A stretch of DNA of 64,000 nt. Source: DASXRA01 sp036506155. GTDB lineage: Bacteria; Actinomycetota; Actinomycetes; Mycobacteriales; Jatrophihabitantaceae. Each line of letters begins with the position of its first letter. The stretch's first letter is position 1. Below, in pieces: positions 1 through 7,058 of the stretch. Position numbers and translations under genes: made by a program. The stretch covers positions 1-64,000 of the forward strand of contig DASXSF010000025.1 of assembly GCA_036506155.1 (NCBI GenBank), given 5' to 3'. The notes under the pieces were generated by a model. It saw only the letters and a program-made list of their open reading frames with translations. It had not been told where the DNA came from and searched no databases.

Positions 1-714
1 AAGGCGATCGCCGCCCTGCGCAAGCCGACGCGCAGCGCCTGGACGCTCAACGCGTTGGCACGGGCCGACGCCGGGCTGATCGAACGCGCCGCGGAGCTCG
101 GCACGCGGTTGCGCGACGCCGAGCGGCGCCTCGACGGTGCCGCGCTTCGCGAGCTGTCCCGGGAACGGCGCGAGTTGGTCGACGCCATGGCCCGCGCGGC
201 GTTCGCGGCAACCGGGCAGCATGCGCCGTCCGCGGCCCTGCGCGAAGACGTCAACGCCACGCTCACAGCGGCGTTCGCCGACCCGGAGGTCGCCGAACAG
301 CTCGCGTCCGGGCGGTTACTGCGCGCCGCGCAGTGGGCCGGCTTCGGCCTGGACGCCGGCGCCCGCGCTGACCTGAGCGTCGTGCCTGCCGCCGCGCCGG
401 CGCGTCCCGTCAAGGCGACCAGCCCTCCGCGGCCCGGACCCCCGGCCAAGGCGAAGCCGCGCGAACCCACCGCTGCCGAGCGAGCGCACCGGGAACGCGT
501 GGCCGCCGCCGAGAAGGAGGTCGTCACCGCCCGCCGGCAGCTGGTCAAGGCCGAGACCGAGGCGGCCAAGCACCGCGACCGGGTGGAGGCGCTGGAGCAG
601 CAGCTCGGCGACGCACACCACCGCCTCACCGAAGCCGGCCACCGGGTACGCGACGCGAAGGCAGATCTGCGCCGCGCCACGCAGCGGCTCGACCGCGCCA
701 CGTCTACGCGATGA
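1..714 (+). CDS. Conserved coiled-coil protein, C-terminal part (5' end outside window)
   Basis: The reading frame is open from the first base to a TGA at 712-714, giving 237 visible residues; the true start lies upstream. The visible N-terminus contains an LRKPTRSAWTLNALAR segment typical of an uncharacterised actinobacterial family (family membership from memory). The middle is Ala/Pro-rich (about residues 125-155), and the last 80 residues are strongly charged with heptad-like Leu/Ala spacing, indicating a long coiled coil. No catalytic motif is visible and the function is unknown. Its stop codon lies inside the first copy of the dispersed hairpin repeat. Confidence 0.75.
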   Translation, partial: KAIAALRKPTRSAWTLNALARADAGLIERAAELGTRLRDAERRLDGAALRELSRERRELVDAMARAAFAATGQHAPSAALREDVNATLTAAFADPEVAEQLASGRLLRAAQWAGFGLDAGARADLSVVPAAAPARPVKATSPPRPGPPAKAKPREPTAAERAHRERVAAAEKEVVTARRQLVKAETEAAKHRDRVEALEQQLGDAHHRLTEAGHRVRDAKADLRRATQRLDRATSTR

Positions 715-767
715 GCGCTCGCGCGAAGAGCCCGCCGGCCGCGACGCGGCCCGCGTCGAAGGCGCGG
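708..767 (+). repeat. Three-hairpin repeat, copy 1 (truncated)
   Basis: This copy begins GCGATGAGCGCTCGCGCGAA and contains the perfect palindrome GGCCGCGACGCGGCC followed by a degenerate CGCG-TCGAA-GGCGCG hairpin. It matches the first half of the full-length copies at 32171-32286 and 35431-35545. It fills the convergent junction between the coiled-coil gene and the MmyB-type regulator and covers the upstream stop codon. Confidence 0.85.
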
Positions 768-772
768 GTGTC

Positions 773-1555
773 TTAGGAGCGCAGCGCCTCGGCGGTCTCG
801 GGATTCGCCGGGAAGAACGACTCGATCGACAGTTCGGCGACCGTGACGTCGAGTGGCGTACCGAACGTGGCTATGGTGCTCAACAAACGCAGCTCCCCGA
901 CCCCGGTGCGTATGCACAGCGGCACCACCACATCACCGGAGCCGGGCACCTCGATGTCGGGCTTGTCGCCGGGATATTCGCGTAACTCGTCGAGAAGCTC
1001 GATCAGCCGCTGGTCGGCACTCGCTGCAATCTCGCGGCGCAGCCGCGCGAGCAGGTGCGCGCGCCACTCGCCGAGGTTGACGATGCGTGGCGCGACGCCG
1101 TCCGGATGTAGCGCCAAGCGCAGCACGTTCACCGGCGGCTCGAGCAGCCGGCGGTCTGCGCCGGCGGTCAGCAGCTCGAGCGTCGCGTTTGCGTCGACGA
1201 GGTTCCACGCGCGGTCGACCACGACGGCCGGGAACGGCTCATGCGCCTTGAGCACGAGCCGGATCGCCTGCCGAACAGCCGCCATCTGCGGTGCAGAAAG
1301 CGGTGCCTCGCCGTAGACAGGGGCGTAGCCGGCAGCCAGTAGCAAGCGGTTGCGCTCACGCAGCGGGACGTCGAGGCTGTCGGCCAGGCGCAGCACCATG
1401 TCGCGGCTGGGCTGGGAGCGTCCCGTCTCGACAAAGCTCAGGTGCCGGGTGGAGATGTCGGCCTCGATGGACAGGTCGAGCTGGCTGATCCGGCGGCGTT
1501 CGCGCCACTGCCGCAGCAACTCGCCGACGGGGGACCGGGACACCGTCGAGGTCAT
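773..1555 (-). CDS. XRE-family regulator with MmyB-type ligand-binding domain
   Basis: A 260-residue protein. Residues 10-65 form a Cro/CI-type helix-turn-helix (LRQWRERRRISQLDLS, then STRHLSFVETGRSQPS), followed by a C-terminal domain with the MmyB-like pattern (VVVDRAWNLVDANATLELL; LRLALHPDGVAPRIVNLGEW). Proteins of this family usually repress a divergent or adjacent gene and respond to a bound small or lipid-like molecule. Here the divergent gene is the GNAT at 1644, and the spacer holds a perfect TTACCT-TTC-AGGTAA palindrome. It reads convergently towards the coiled-coil gene. The family call is secure; the ligand is unknown. Confidence 0.9.
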   Translation of the reverse strand: MTSTVSRSPVGELLRQWRERRRISQLDLSIEADISTRHLSFVETGRSQPSRDMVLRLADSLDVPLRERNRLLLAAGYAPVYGEAPLSAPQMAAVRQAIRLVLKAHEPFPAVVVDRAWNLVDANATLELLTAGADRRLLEPPVNVLRLALHPDGVAPRIVNLGEWRAHLLARLRREIAASADQRLIELLDELREYPGDKPDIEVPGSGDVVVPLCIRTGVGELRLLSTIATFGTPLDVTVAELSIESFFPANPETAEALRS

Positions 1556-1592
1556 GCCGAGCTACGTTAACCACGCCCACGCAGCGCCGCGA

Positions 1593-1607
1593 TTACCTTT
1601 CAGGTAA
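1593..1607. promoter_or_regulatory. Palindromic operator candidate TTACCT-N3-AGGTAA
   Basis: Perfect 6-bp arms separated by TTC, in the 88-bp spacer between the divergent regulator (start 1555) and the GNAT gene. The ACCT/AGGT half-sites resemble those in front of the second MmyB-type regulator (7016-7044). It is inferred to be the regulator's own operator. Confidence 0.5.
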
Positions 1608-1620
1608 GGAGTCGAACAAC

Positions 1621-1647
1621 ATGGCCGAACTCGACTTTCTGCCGTGA
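1621..1647 (+). other. Possible 8-codon leader ORF coupled to the GNAT gene
   Basis: An ATG at 1621 follows AAGGAG (1606-1611) at a 9-base spacing and encodes MAELDFLP before TGA. That TGA overlaps the GTG start of the GNAT as GTGA. The GNAT GTG has no good Shine-Dalgarno of its own at normal distance, so coupled translation is plausible. Expression of the peptide itself is unproven. Confidence 0.35.
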
Positions 1648-2387
1648 AGATCGCCGAGCTGACCGACGCGGCCGCGATGCACGCTGCGGCAACCCTGTTG
1701 AACCGTATCTGGGGCACCGGCGACGAACATGTGGTGGACCCCGGCACGATGCGAGCGCTGGCCCACATCGGCAACTACGTCGCGGGTGCCTACGACGGCG
1801 ACACCCTGGTCGGCGCATCGGTCGGATTCTTCGCCGCCGACGGGCACCTCCACTCGCACGTCACCGGCATCGCACCCGAGCACCAGGGCCGCGGCGTCGG
1901 GCGCGCGCTCAAGCGGCACCAGCGCGACTGGGCGCTGGCTCGCGGGCGCAGCGCGATCAGCTGGACGTTCGACCCGCTGATCGCCCGCAACGCCTACTTC
2001 AACCTGCACACGCTCGGTGCTACCGCCGTCGAGTACCTCCCCGACTTCTACGGCCCGATGCGCGACGCAGTGAATGTGGGCACCGCGTCCGACCGCCTGT
2101 ACGTCGTCTGGTGGCTCGACGCCGAGCCGCCACGGGTCCCGGATCTCACCGACCAGGTGGCACTGCTCGACCGCGCAGGCGACCTGCCCGTTCCCGGACG
2201 CCGGGTCGACGGCGCGCTGACCGTCGCGATACCCCTCGACATCGAGAGATTGCGCGCGACCGACCCTGAGCTGGCCGTACGCTGGCGTATGGCGGTACGG
2301 GACGCGATGATGGACGCGCAGCAGCACGACTACCGCATCGCCGGGATATCCCGGGACGGCCGGTATCTCCTGGAGGCAGGCGCATGA
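1644..2387 (+). CDS. GNAT-family acyltransferase (NSAR-linked type)
   Basis: A 247-residue protein with a GNAT fold at the N-terminus: THVTGIAPEHQGRGVGRALK-type motif A (the Q/RGxGxG acetyl-CoA pyrophosphate loop) at about residues 70-92, then a long C-terminal extension. The length and the WTFDPLIARNAYFNLHTLGA segment match the large predicted acetyltransferases often found beside enolase-superfamily racemases. The gene overlaps the next one by ATGA, so the two proteins are probably made together. By analogy with the Geobacillus succinyltransferase/racemase system it may N-acylate D-amino acids. The acyl donor (succinyl- or acetyl-CoA) cannot be read from the sequence. Confidence 0.8.
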   Translation: MKIAELTDAAAMHAAATLLNRIWGTGDEHVVDPGTMRALAHIGNYVAGAYDGDTLVGASVGFFAADGHLHSHVTGIAPEHQGRGVGRALKRHQRDWALARGRSAISWTFDPLIARNAYFNLHTLGATAVEYLPDFYGPMRDAVNVGTASDRLYVVWWLDAEPPRVPDLTDQVALLDRAGDLPVPGRRVDGALTVAIPLDIERLRATDPELAVRWRMAVRDAMMDAQQHDYRIAGISRDGRYLLEAGA

Positions 2388-3496
2388 AGCTCGAGGGCGT
2401 CGAACTGCGGCGTATCGCCGTTCCCTTGGTCGCCCCGTTCCGCACGTCGTTCGGCACCGAACTCGACCGAGAGGCGGTGCTCGTGCGGGTCGTCGCAACG
2501 GATGCCGAGGGATGGGGCGAGTGCGTCGCCGCAGCCCAGCCGCTGTACTCGTCCGAGTACGCGGACGGTGCGGCAGACGTGCTGCGCCGCTTCCTCGTGC
2601 CGGCGCTGCTCGCCCTGCCCGAGCCCGACGTGCACCGTGCCGAGCGGGCTTTCGCCCATATCAAGGGGCATTCCATGGCTAAGGCGGCCCTTGAGTGCGC
2701 GACACTCGACGCACAATTGCGGCTCGCGGGCATGTCGTTCGGTGCGTTCCTCGGCGCCGTGCGCGAAGCCGTCCCGGCGGGGGTGTCCGTCGGGATCATG
2801 GACTCGGTTTCGGAGCTGCTCGGCGCGGTCGACCGGTACCTGGATGCCGGCTACCTGCGCATCAAGCTGAAGATCGAGCCGGGCTGGGACGTCGCCCCGG
2901 TGCGCGCCGTGCGCGAACGCTACGGCAGTGAGCTGCTGCTGCAGGTCGACGCGAACACCGCATACACGCTCGCCGACGCGCGGCACCTGTCCAAGCTCGA
3001 TGCGTTCGACCTACTGCTCATCGAGCAACCTCTGCCGGAGAACGACATCGCCGGGCACGCTGAGCTGTCCCGGCTTGTGCGCACGCCGATATGCCTGGAC
3101 GAGTCGATCACCTCGGCGGCGGTCGCCGTGCACGCCATCAGCATCGGCGCGACACGGATCGTCAACATCAAGCCGGGACGGGTCGGTGGCTACCTCGAGG
3201 CACGGCGCATCCACGACGTGTGCGCGGCACACGGCGTGCCGGTGTGGTGCGGCGGCATGCTCGAGACCGGCATCGGGCGGGCGGCCAATGTCGCCCTCGC
3301 TGCGTTGCCGGACTTCATCCTGCCCGGCGACACGTCCGCGTCGGACCGCTACTACGCCCGTGACATCACCGACCCGTTCGTGCTCGAGGACGGGTACGTG
3401 CGAGTACCGTCCGGCCCAGGCCTCGGCGTCGAGCCCGACCCCGAGGCCCTCGACGCCGTAACGGTTTCCACCGAGTGGATCAGCGCCCAGGGGTGA
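2384..3496 (+). CDS. Enolase-superfamily N-acyl(succinyl)amino acid racemase / OSBS-like enzyme
   Basis: A 370-residue protein of the muconate-lactonizing subgroup. Visible signatures are RIKLKIEP (catalytic KxK, about 160), VDANTAY (metal Asp, about 188), LLIEQPL (metal Glu, about 213), CLDESI (metal Asp, about 238) and NIKPGRVGG (second catalytic Lys, about 263). This family includes both o-succinylbenzoate synthase (MenC) and N-succinylamino acid racemase, which share a scaffold. The partner GNAT and the presence of futalosine-pathway genes (30776-32148) favour the racemase role. Start ATG 2384 overlaps the GNAT stop. A hairpin repeat follows the stop. Confidence 0.85.
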   Translation: MKLEGVELRRIAVPLVAPFRTSFGTELDREAVLVRVVATDAEGWGECVAAAQPLYSSEYADGAADVLRRFLVPALLALPEPDVHRAERAFAHIKGHSMAKAALECATLDAQLRLAGMSFGAFLGAVREAVPAGVSVGIMDSVSELLGAVDRYLDAGYLRIKLKIEPGWDVAPVRAVRERYGSELLLQVDANTAYTLADARHLSKLDAFDLLLIEQPLPENDIAGHAELSRLVRTPICLDESITSAAVAVHAISIGATRIVNIKPGRVGGYLEARRIHDVCAAHGVPVWCGGMLETGIGRAANVALAALPDFILPGDTSASDRYYARDITDPFVLEDGYVRVPSGPGLGVEPDPEALDAVTVSTEWISAQG

Positions 3497-3530
3497 CCGG
3501 GTGACCCGTTTGCGGCCCCTTCCTATCCGA

Positions 3531-3575
3531 TGATCTTGGACTTCTGGTCGAACGGCGACCAGAAGTCCAAGATCA
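3531..3575. terminator. 20-bp-arm hairpin, family B copy 1 (convergent junction)
   Basis: TGATCTTGGACTTCTGGTCG at 3531-3550, loop AACGG, and its exact reverse complement at 3556-3575. It lies between the convergent racemase and dipeptidase genes and has no T-tract. A near copy lies at 38024-38068, also in a convergent junction. It is probably a bidirectional terminator or transcript-end stabiliser; its spread as a repeat suggests a mobile or selected origin. Confidence 0.7.
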
Positions 3576-3605
3576 CGCGTGGGCTGGGGTGCGCAGAGAG
3601 GCAAC

Positions 3606-4727
3606 TTACGAGCGCCCGGCCGGCACCGATTCCGCGTCGCGAAGCACCCGCAGGATGTTGCCGCCGGTGAGCGCGGCCAGCTCGTCCTCCGACCACCCGC
3701 GCTGGATCAGCTCGCCGATCAGCGCGGGGTAACGCGACGCGTCCTCCAGCCCGGACGGCATGATCGGGTGTCCGTCGTAGTCGCTGCCGATTCCGACGTG
3801 CTCGACACCCGCGACCTCGCGCACATGCTCGATGTGATCGGCGACGTCAGCCAGCGTCACCGCCGGACGTGGATGATGCACCGCCCAGCGGCTACTCGCC
3901 GCGACGTGTGCCGACCAGTCACGGGGGTCCTCGCCGCGAGCGACCATGTCGTCCATGACTGCGAGGTCCCACATGCGGTACTCGGCCGACACAAACGTCG
4001 GAACGAACGCCACCATGCAGATGCCGCCGTTGGTCGCGAGCGCTGTCAGCACCTCGTCCGGGACATTGCGCACATGGTCCACGAGCGCTCGGGCGCCGGA
4101 GTGGCTGAAGATCACCGGCGCGGCGGTCACCTCTAGGGCGTCGTGCATGGTGCCTGGCGCGGTGTGCGAGAGGTCGACGAGCATCCCGAGGCGGTTCATC
4201 TCGTGTACGACGTCGCGCCCGAACGGCGACAGGCCGCCCAGGCGCGGCGCATCGGCTGCGGCGTCCGCCCACGGCACGTTGTGGTTGTGCGTGAGCGTCA
4301 GATACCGCACGCCGAGCGCGTACAGCATCCGCAGCACGCCGAGCGAGGACGCGATCGAGTGGCCACCCTCGGCGCCGAGCAGTGATGCGATCTTGCCGCC
4401 CCGGTAAGCACGTTCTACGTCGTCGGCGGTGCGCGCAAGCGCCAGCCGATCCGGGTACGCCGCGACCATGTGGTGCACGAAGTCGATTTGCTCGAGCGTA
4501 CCGATCACGGCTCGTTCCGCGGACCACGTGCCAGGTACGTAGACCGACCAGAACTGCCCGCCGACGCCACCCTCGGCTAGGCGCTCCAGGTCGGTGTGGT
4601 TGTGCGGCTGGCGCGTCCCGATGTTGCAGCGGGTCAGGTCGTACCCCACCTGCTCGCGCAGCGCGTAGGGCAGGTCGTTGTGCCCGTCGATGATCGGATG
4701 CGCGGCGAGAAGTTCGTGGGCGTCCAC
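3606..4727 (-). CDS. Membrane dipeptidase family M19 (amidohydrolase superfamily)
   Basis: A 373-residue protein from a GTG at 4727; a longer frame exists but would overlap the upstream hemerythrin gene. Metal and catalytic motifs are IIDGHNDLPYALRE (HxD, about residue 12), LLGAEGGHSI (bridging Glu), LVDLSHTAPGTM and VIFSHSGARAL (His ligands), and GIGSDYDG. M19 enzymes are binuclear zinc hydrolases acting on dipeptides, frequently L-Xaa-D-Xaa; a Streptomyces homologue has that preference. No signal peptide or anchor is visible, so it is probably cytoplasmic. It follows the hemerythrin gene by 10 bp and converges on the GNAT-racemase pair, consistent with a D-amino-acid salvage theme (inference). 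Confidence 0.88.
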   Translation of the reverse strand: MDAHELLAAHPIIDGHNDLPYALREQVGYDLTRCNIGTRQPHNHTDLERLAEGGVGGQFWSVYVPGTWSAERAVIGTLEQIDFVHHMVAAYPDRLALARTADDVERAYRGGKIASLLGAEGGHSIASSLGVLRMLYALGVRYLTLTHNHNVPWADAAADAPRLGGLSPFGRDVVHEMNRLGMLVDLSHTAPGTMHDALEVTAAPVIFSHSGARALVDHVRNVPDEVLTALATNGGICMVAFVPTFVSAEYRMWDLAVMDDMVARGEDPRDWSAHVAASSRWAVHHPRPAVTLADVADHIEHVREVAGVEHVGIGSDYDGHPIMPSGLEDASRYPALIGELIQRGWSEDELAALTGGNILRVLRDAESVPAGRS

Positions 4728-4737
4728 GCCCGCAGTA

Positions 4738-5406
4738 TCACATCTCGCGCAGTGCGGCGACTCTGCGTTGCCGGCGCCGCAGGAAGATCGCGCCGGTCGC
4801 GAAGACCGGCGTTCGGACCTGGTCACGCAGCCAGTCGGCGCGCACCGGGTCGGCGTCGTCGAGCACCCACGGCAAGAACCGCGTGATGTCAGAACGGCCG
4901 ACCTGCTTGCGTTGGCGCGCCTCGAACGCGGCCCACCACTCGGAGCCCAGGTGGTCGACGACGTACGGCAGCACGGCGCCCTCCTCGTGCTGGAGGTGTG
5001 CGCGCAGCTCGCCTCGCAGCGCGCCCATCGCGTCGGCGGCGCGCGTCGCGTCCTCGAATGTCGGGTAGTACGTGAGCGCGCGAATCATGGCCGACCGGCA
5101 GGCGCGCATCAGTGGTTGCAGCGCGGCGTGCTCGCCCTCGAGTTCGTCGAGCAGCTCGCCGGTGAGCGGGCACGCACGGCGCAGCGCCGGCCACAGGAAC
5201 GTGTCCTCGGCCGTGTCGTGCTCGTGCAGGTATCTGTCCAGGTCGGCCCAGCTGCGGTCAAGCGCGTTGATCATGGCGCGGCGGCCCGGCCCGGCGTGCA
5301 TGGACGCCAGCTGATGCAGCCCCTCCTCGAGACGATCAAGATCTCGGCGGATCGCGTCGTGGATCAGATACATCATTGTGACGTCAGTTCTTGACGTTGG
5401 TGTCAT
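4738..5406 (-). CDS. Hemerythrin HHE-domain protein
   Basis: About 222 residues from the ATG at 5406, which has AAGG 10 bases upstream; an ATG at 5415 is the alternative. The expected four-helix metal ligands are visible: LIHDAIRRD, YLHEHDTAEDTFLWPAL, LEGEHAAL and HLQHEEGAVLPYV. Such proteins bind a di-iron centre and sense or store O2, NO or reactive species. The C-terminus is Arg-rich (FLRRRQRRVAAL). It sits in a reverse run after the MBL hydrolase (36-bp gap) and before the dipeptidase (10-bp gap). Confidence 0.85.
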   Translation of the reverse strand: MTPTSRTDVTMMYLIHDAIRRDLDRLEEGLHQLASMHAGPGRRAMINALDRSWADLDRYLHEHDTAEDTFLWPALRRACPLTGELLDELEGEHAALQPLMRACRSAMIRALTYYPTFEDATRAADAMGALRGELRAHLQHEEGAVLPYVVDHLGSEWWAAFEARQRKQVGRSDITRFLPWVLDDADPVRADWLRDQVRTPVFATGAIFLRRRQRRVAALREM

Positions 5407-5451
5407 CCCGGGCATGCCTTACCGGAGCCCGGTATGCGCCGGTCTGATACG

Positions 5452-6093
5452 TCAGACCACTATGGTTGACGCTGCGTCCACGTGCGTGTACTCGACGCCA
5501 TGCTCGCCGCTGATGCGGGCCACGTGGCCCTCCACGATCGACATCCCGTACTGGTTGAGCAGCGCGTCGTGGATCTGGATCGCCTTGGGTGGGCGTACCG
5601 ACACGACGAAGTCCATCGCGTCGGCGGTGCTCGACCACGGCGCGTGGATGGGCAGCAGCAGCAGCCGCACCGGCTTGGTCGGAACGATCACGGAGTCGCC
5701 CGGATGGTAGATCGTCTCGTTGATCAGATAACAGTTGTTCTGTACCACGGGCACCGTCGGATGCAGCAGGCCGTGCTGGCCACCGAACACCTCCACACCG
5801 AAGCCGGAAGCCTCGAACCGCTCACCCGGTGTGACCGCGACGACCTGGTCGCCGAGGTCGAGGGCGGCAGCGAGATTCGGCGGCGCCCAGATGCGCAACC
5901 GGGGATCGGCCCTGGCGGCGGTCCGCACCCGGTCGATGTCGACGTGATCGGGATGCTCGTGAGTGATCAGCACCTCGTCGGCACTTTCGAGGGCGGCGTC
6001 CAGCTCAGAGAACATGCCGGGATCGATCACCAGCGTCTGGTCACCGTCATCGAGGCGTACGCACGAGTGGGTGAACTTCGTCAGCGTCGTCAT
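5452..6093 (-). CDS. MBL-fold metallo-hydrolase, UlaG-like
   Basis: A 213-residue protein with the metallo-beta-lactamase metal motif LITHEHPDHVDID (HxHxDH) at about 43, a TIYHPGDSV segment (His/Asp ligand region) at about 130 and IHDALLNQYG near 185. It resembles the small UlaG-like or L-ascorbate-lactonase-like hydrolases, whose substrates vary. The start ATG overlaps the stop of the upstream regulator gene (ATGA), so the two are co-transcribed. The substrate is unknown. Confidence 0.85.
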   Translation of the reverse strand: MTTLTKFTHSCVRLDDGDQTLVIDPGMFSELDAALESADEVLITHEHPDHVDIDRVRTAARADPRLRIWAPPNLAAALDLGDQVVAVTPGERFEASGFGVEVFGGQHGLLHPTVPVVQNNCYLINETIYHPGDSVIVPTKPVRLLLLPIHAPWSSTADAMDFVVSVRPPKAIQIHDALLNQYGMSIVEGHVARISGEHGVEYTHVDAASTIVV

Positions 6094-6968
6094 GCCGCGT
6101 CACTCTCGAACATGGCTACGAGTCTTTCCATACGCCGCAATGTTTCCGCATCGCTGGGCGTATAGACCAGCATCCGGACGCCGGGGCGCGGGTTCAGCCA
6201 GGTGCTCACGGCTTCGAAGCGCAGCATGCCCACGTGAGGGTTGCGGAACTTCTTCGCCTTCGTGTTGATCGCGCTGACCTCGTGCTCATCCCAGATGTCG
6301 GCGAACTCCGGGGAGGCGGCACGCAGCCGGCGCAGGAGCGCCTTCCACGCCGGCTCCGCGACGTGCTCGGCCATCTGCGCGCGGAACGTTGCCGTCATGC
6401 GCCGGGCCGCCTCGTCCCAGTCGGTGATGGCGCGCCGCCATGCCGGGTCGGTGAACAGCAGCCACATGCAGTTGCGGTCCTCAGGCTGCAGGGCGTCGAT
6501 GTCGCTGATCAGGTGGGTATACGCCCGGTTCCAGGCGAGCAGATCGTACTTGCCGGTCTGGACGCACGCCGGGAACGGCACGAACTGGTCGAGCATCGCC
6601 CGCGCTGCCGGCGTGAACTCGGCGCAGTCGGGCCCCATCGGCACTTCGCTGGACCCAGCGAGCGTGTAGAGGTGTGCCCGCTCGTCGCGGTCGAGCAGGA
6701 GAGTGCGCGAGATCGCGTCCAGCACCTGGGTGCTCACTTTGATGTCACGGCCCTGCTCCAGCCACGTGTACCAGGTGACACCGACCCCAGCGAGCTGAGC
6801 CACCTCTTCGCGGCGCAGCCCCGGCGTGCGCCGTCGTCCGTTCGCCGGCAGACCGGCCTGTAACGGGGTGAGCCGCTCGCGGCGGCTGCGCAGAAACGCC
6901 GACAGCTCCCGGCGGCGTATCTCGTCGGGATCGGTGACCAAGCTGTGCGGTGTGGCCATGAGCGTCAC
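6090..6968 (-). CDS. XRE-family regulator with MmyB-type ligand-binding domain
   Basis: A 292-residue protein with a helix-turn-helix at about residues 20-90 (RRTPGLRREEVAQLAGVGVT, then WYTWLEQGRD), and a C-terminal MmyB domain (FVPFPACVQTGKYDLLAWNR; MLRFEAVSTWL; RMLVYTPSD). In this family the regulator typically controls a divergent dehydrogenase or transporter. Here the divergent gene is a DHA2 drug/solute exporter at 7059, and the intervening DNA contains stacked ACCTGG/CCAGGT repeats. It heads a reverse run with the MBL hydrolase. Confidence 0.9.
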   Translation of the reverse strand: MTLMATPHSLVTDPDEIRRRELSAFLRSRRERLTPLQAGLPANGRRRTPGLRREEVAQLAGVGVTWYTWLEQGRDIKVSTQVLDAISRTLLLDRDERAHLYTLAGSSEVPMGPDCAEFTPAARAMLDQFVPFPACVQTGKYDLLAWNRAYTHLISDIDALQPEDRNCMWLLFTDPAWRRAITDWDEAARRMTATFRAQMAEHVAEPAWKALLRRLRAASPEFADIWDEHEVSAINTKAKKFRNPHVGMLRFEAVSTWLNPRPGVRMLVYTPSDAETLRRMERLVAMFESDAA

Positions 6969-7015
6969 GTCCCTAGCGTGGAGCCGTCGGCGGCGAGCTG
7001 CCAGTTAGCATTTAT

Positions 7016-7044
7016 ACCTGGATAACCAGGCTCTGGTACCAGGT
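7016..7044. promoter_or_regulatory. Operator array of ACCTGG/CCAGGT half-sites
   Basis: The AT-richer 90-bp spacer between the divergent regulator and exporter genes contains CCTGG-ATAA-CCAGG followed directly by the perfect palindrome CTGGTACCAG, bounded by outer ACCTGG and CCAGGT arms. Overlapping dyads next to both starts suggest binding by the MmyB-type regulator to control itself and the pump. Confidence 0.55.
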
Positions 7045-7058
7045 TAAGCCCGAGGCGC

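Noticed and set aside
2384..3496. Calling the enolase-superfamily gene menC for menaquinone
   Set aside because: Futalosine-pathway genes and the coupled GNAT argue for racemase activity; kept as a family-level call.
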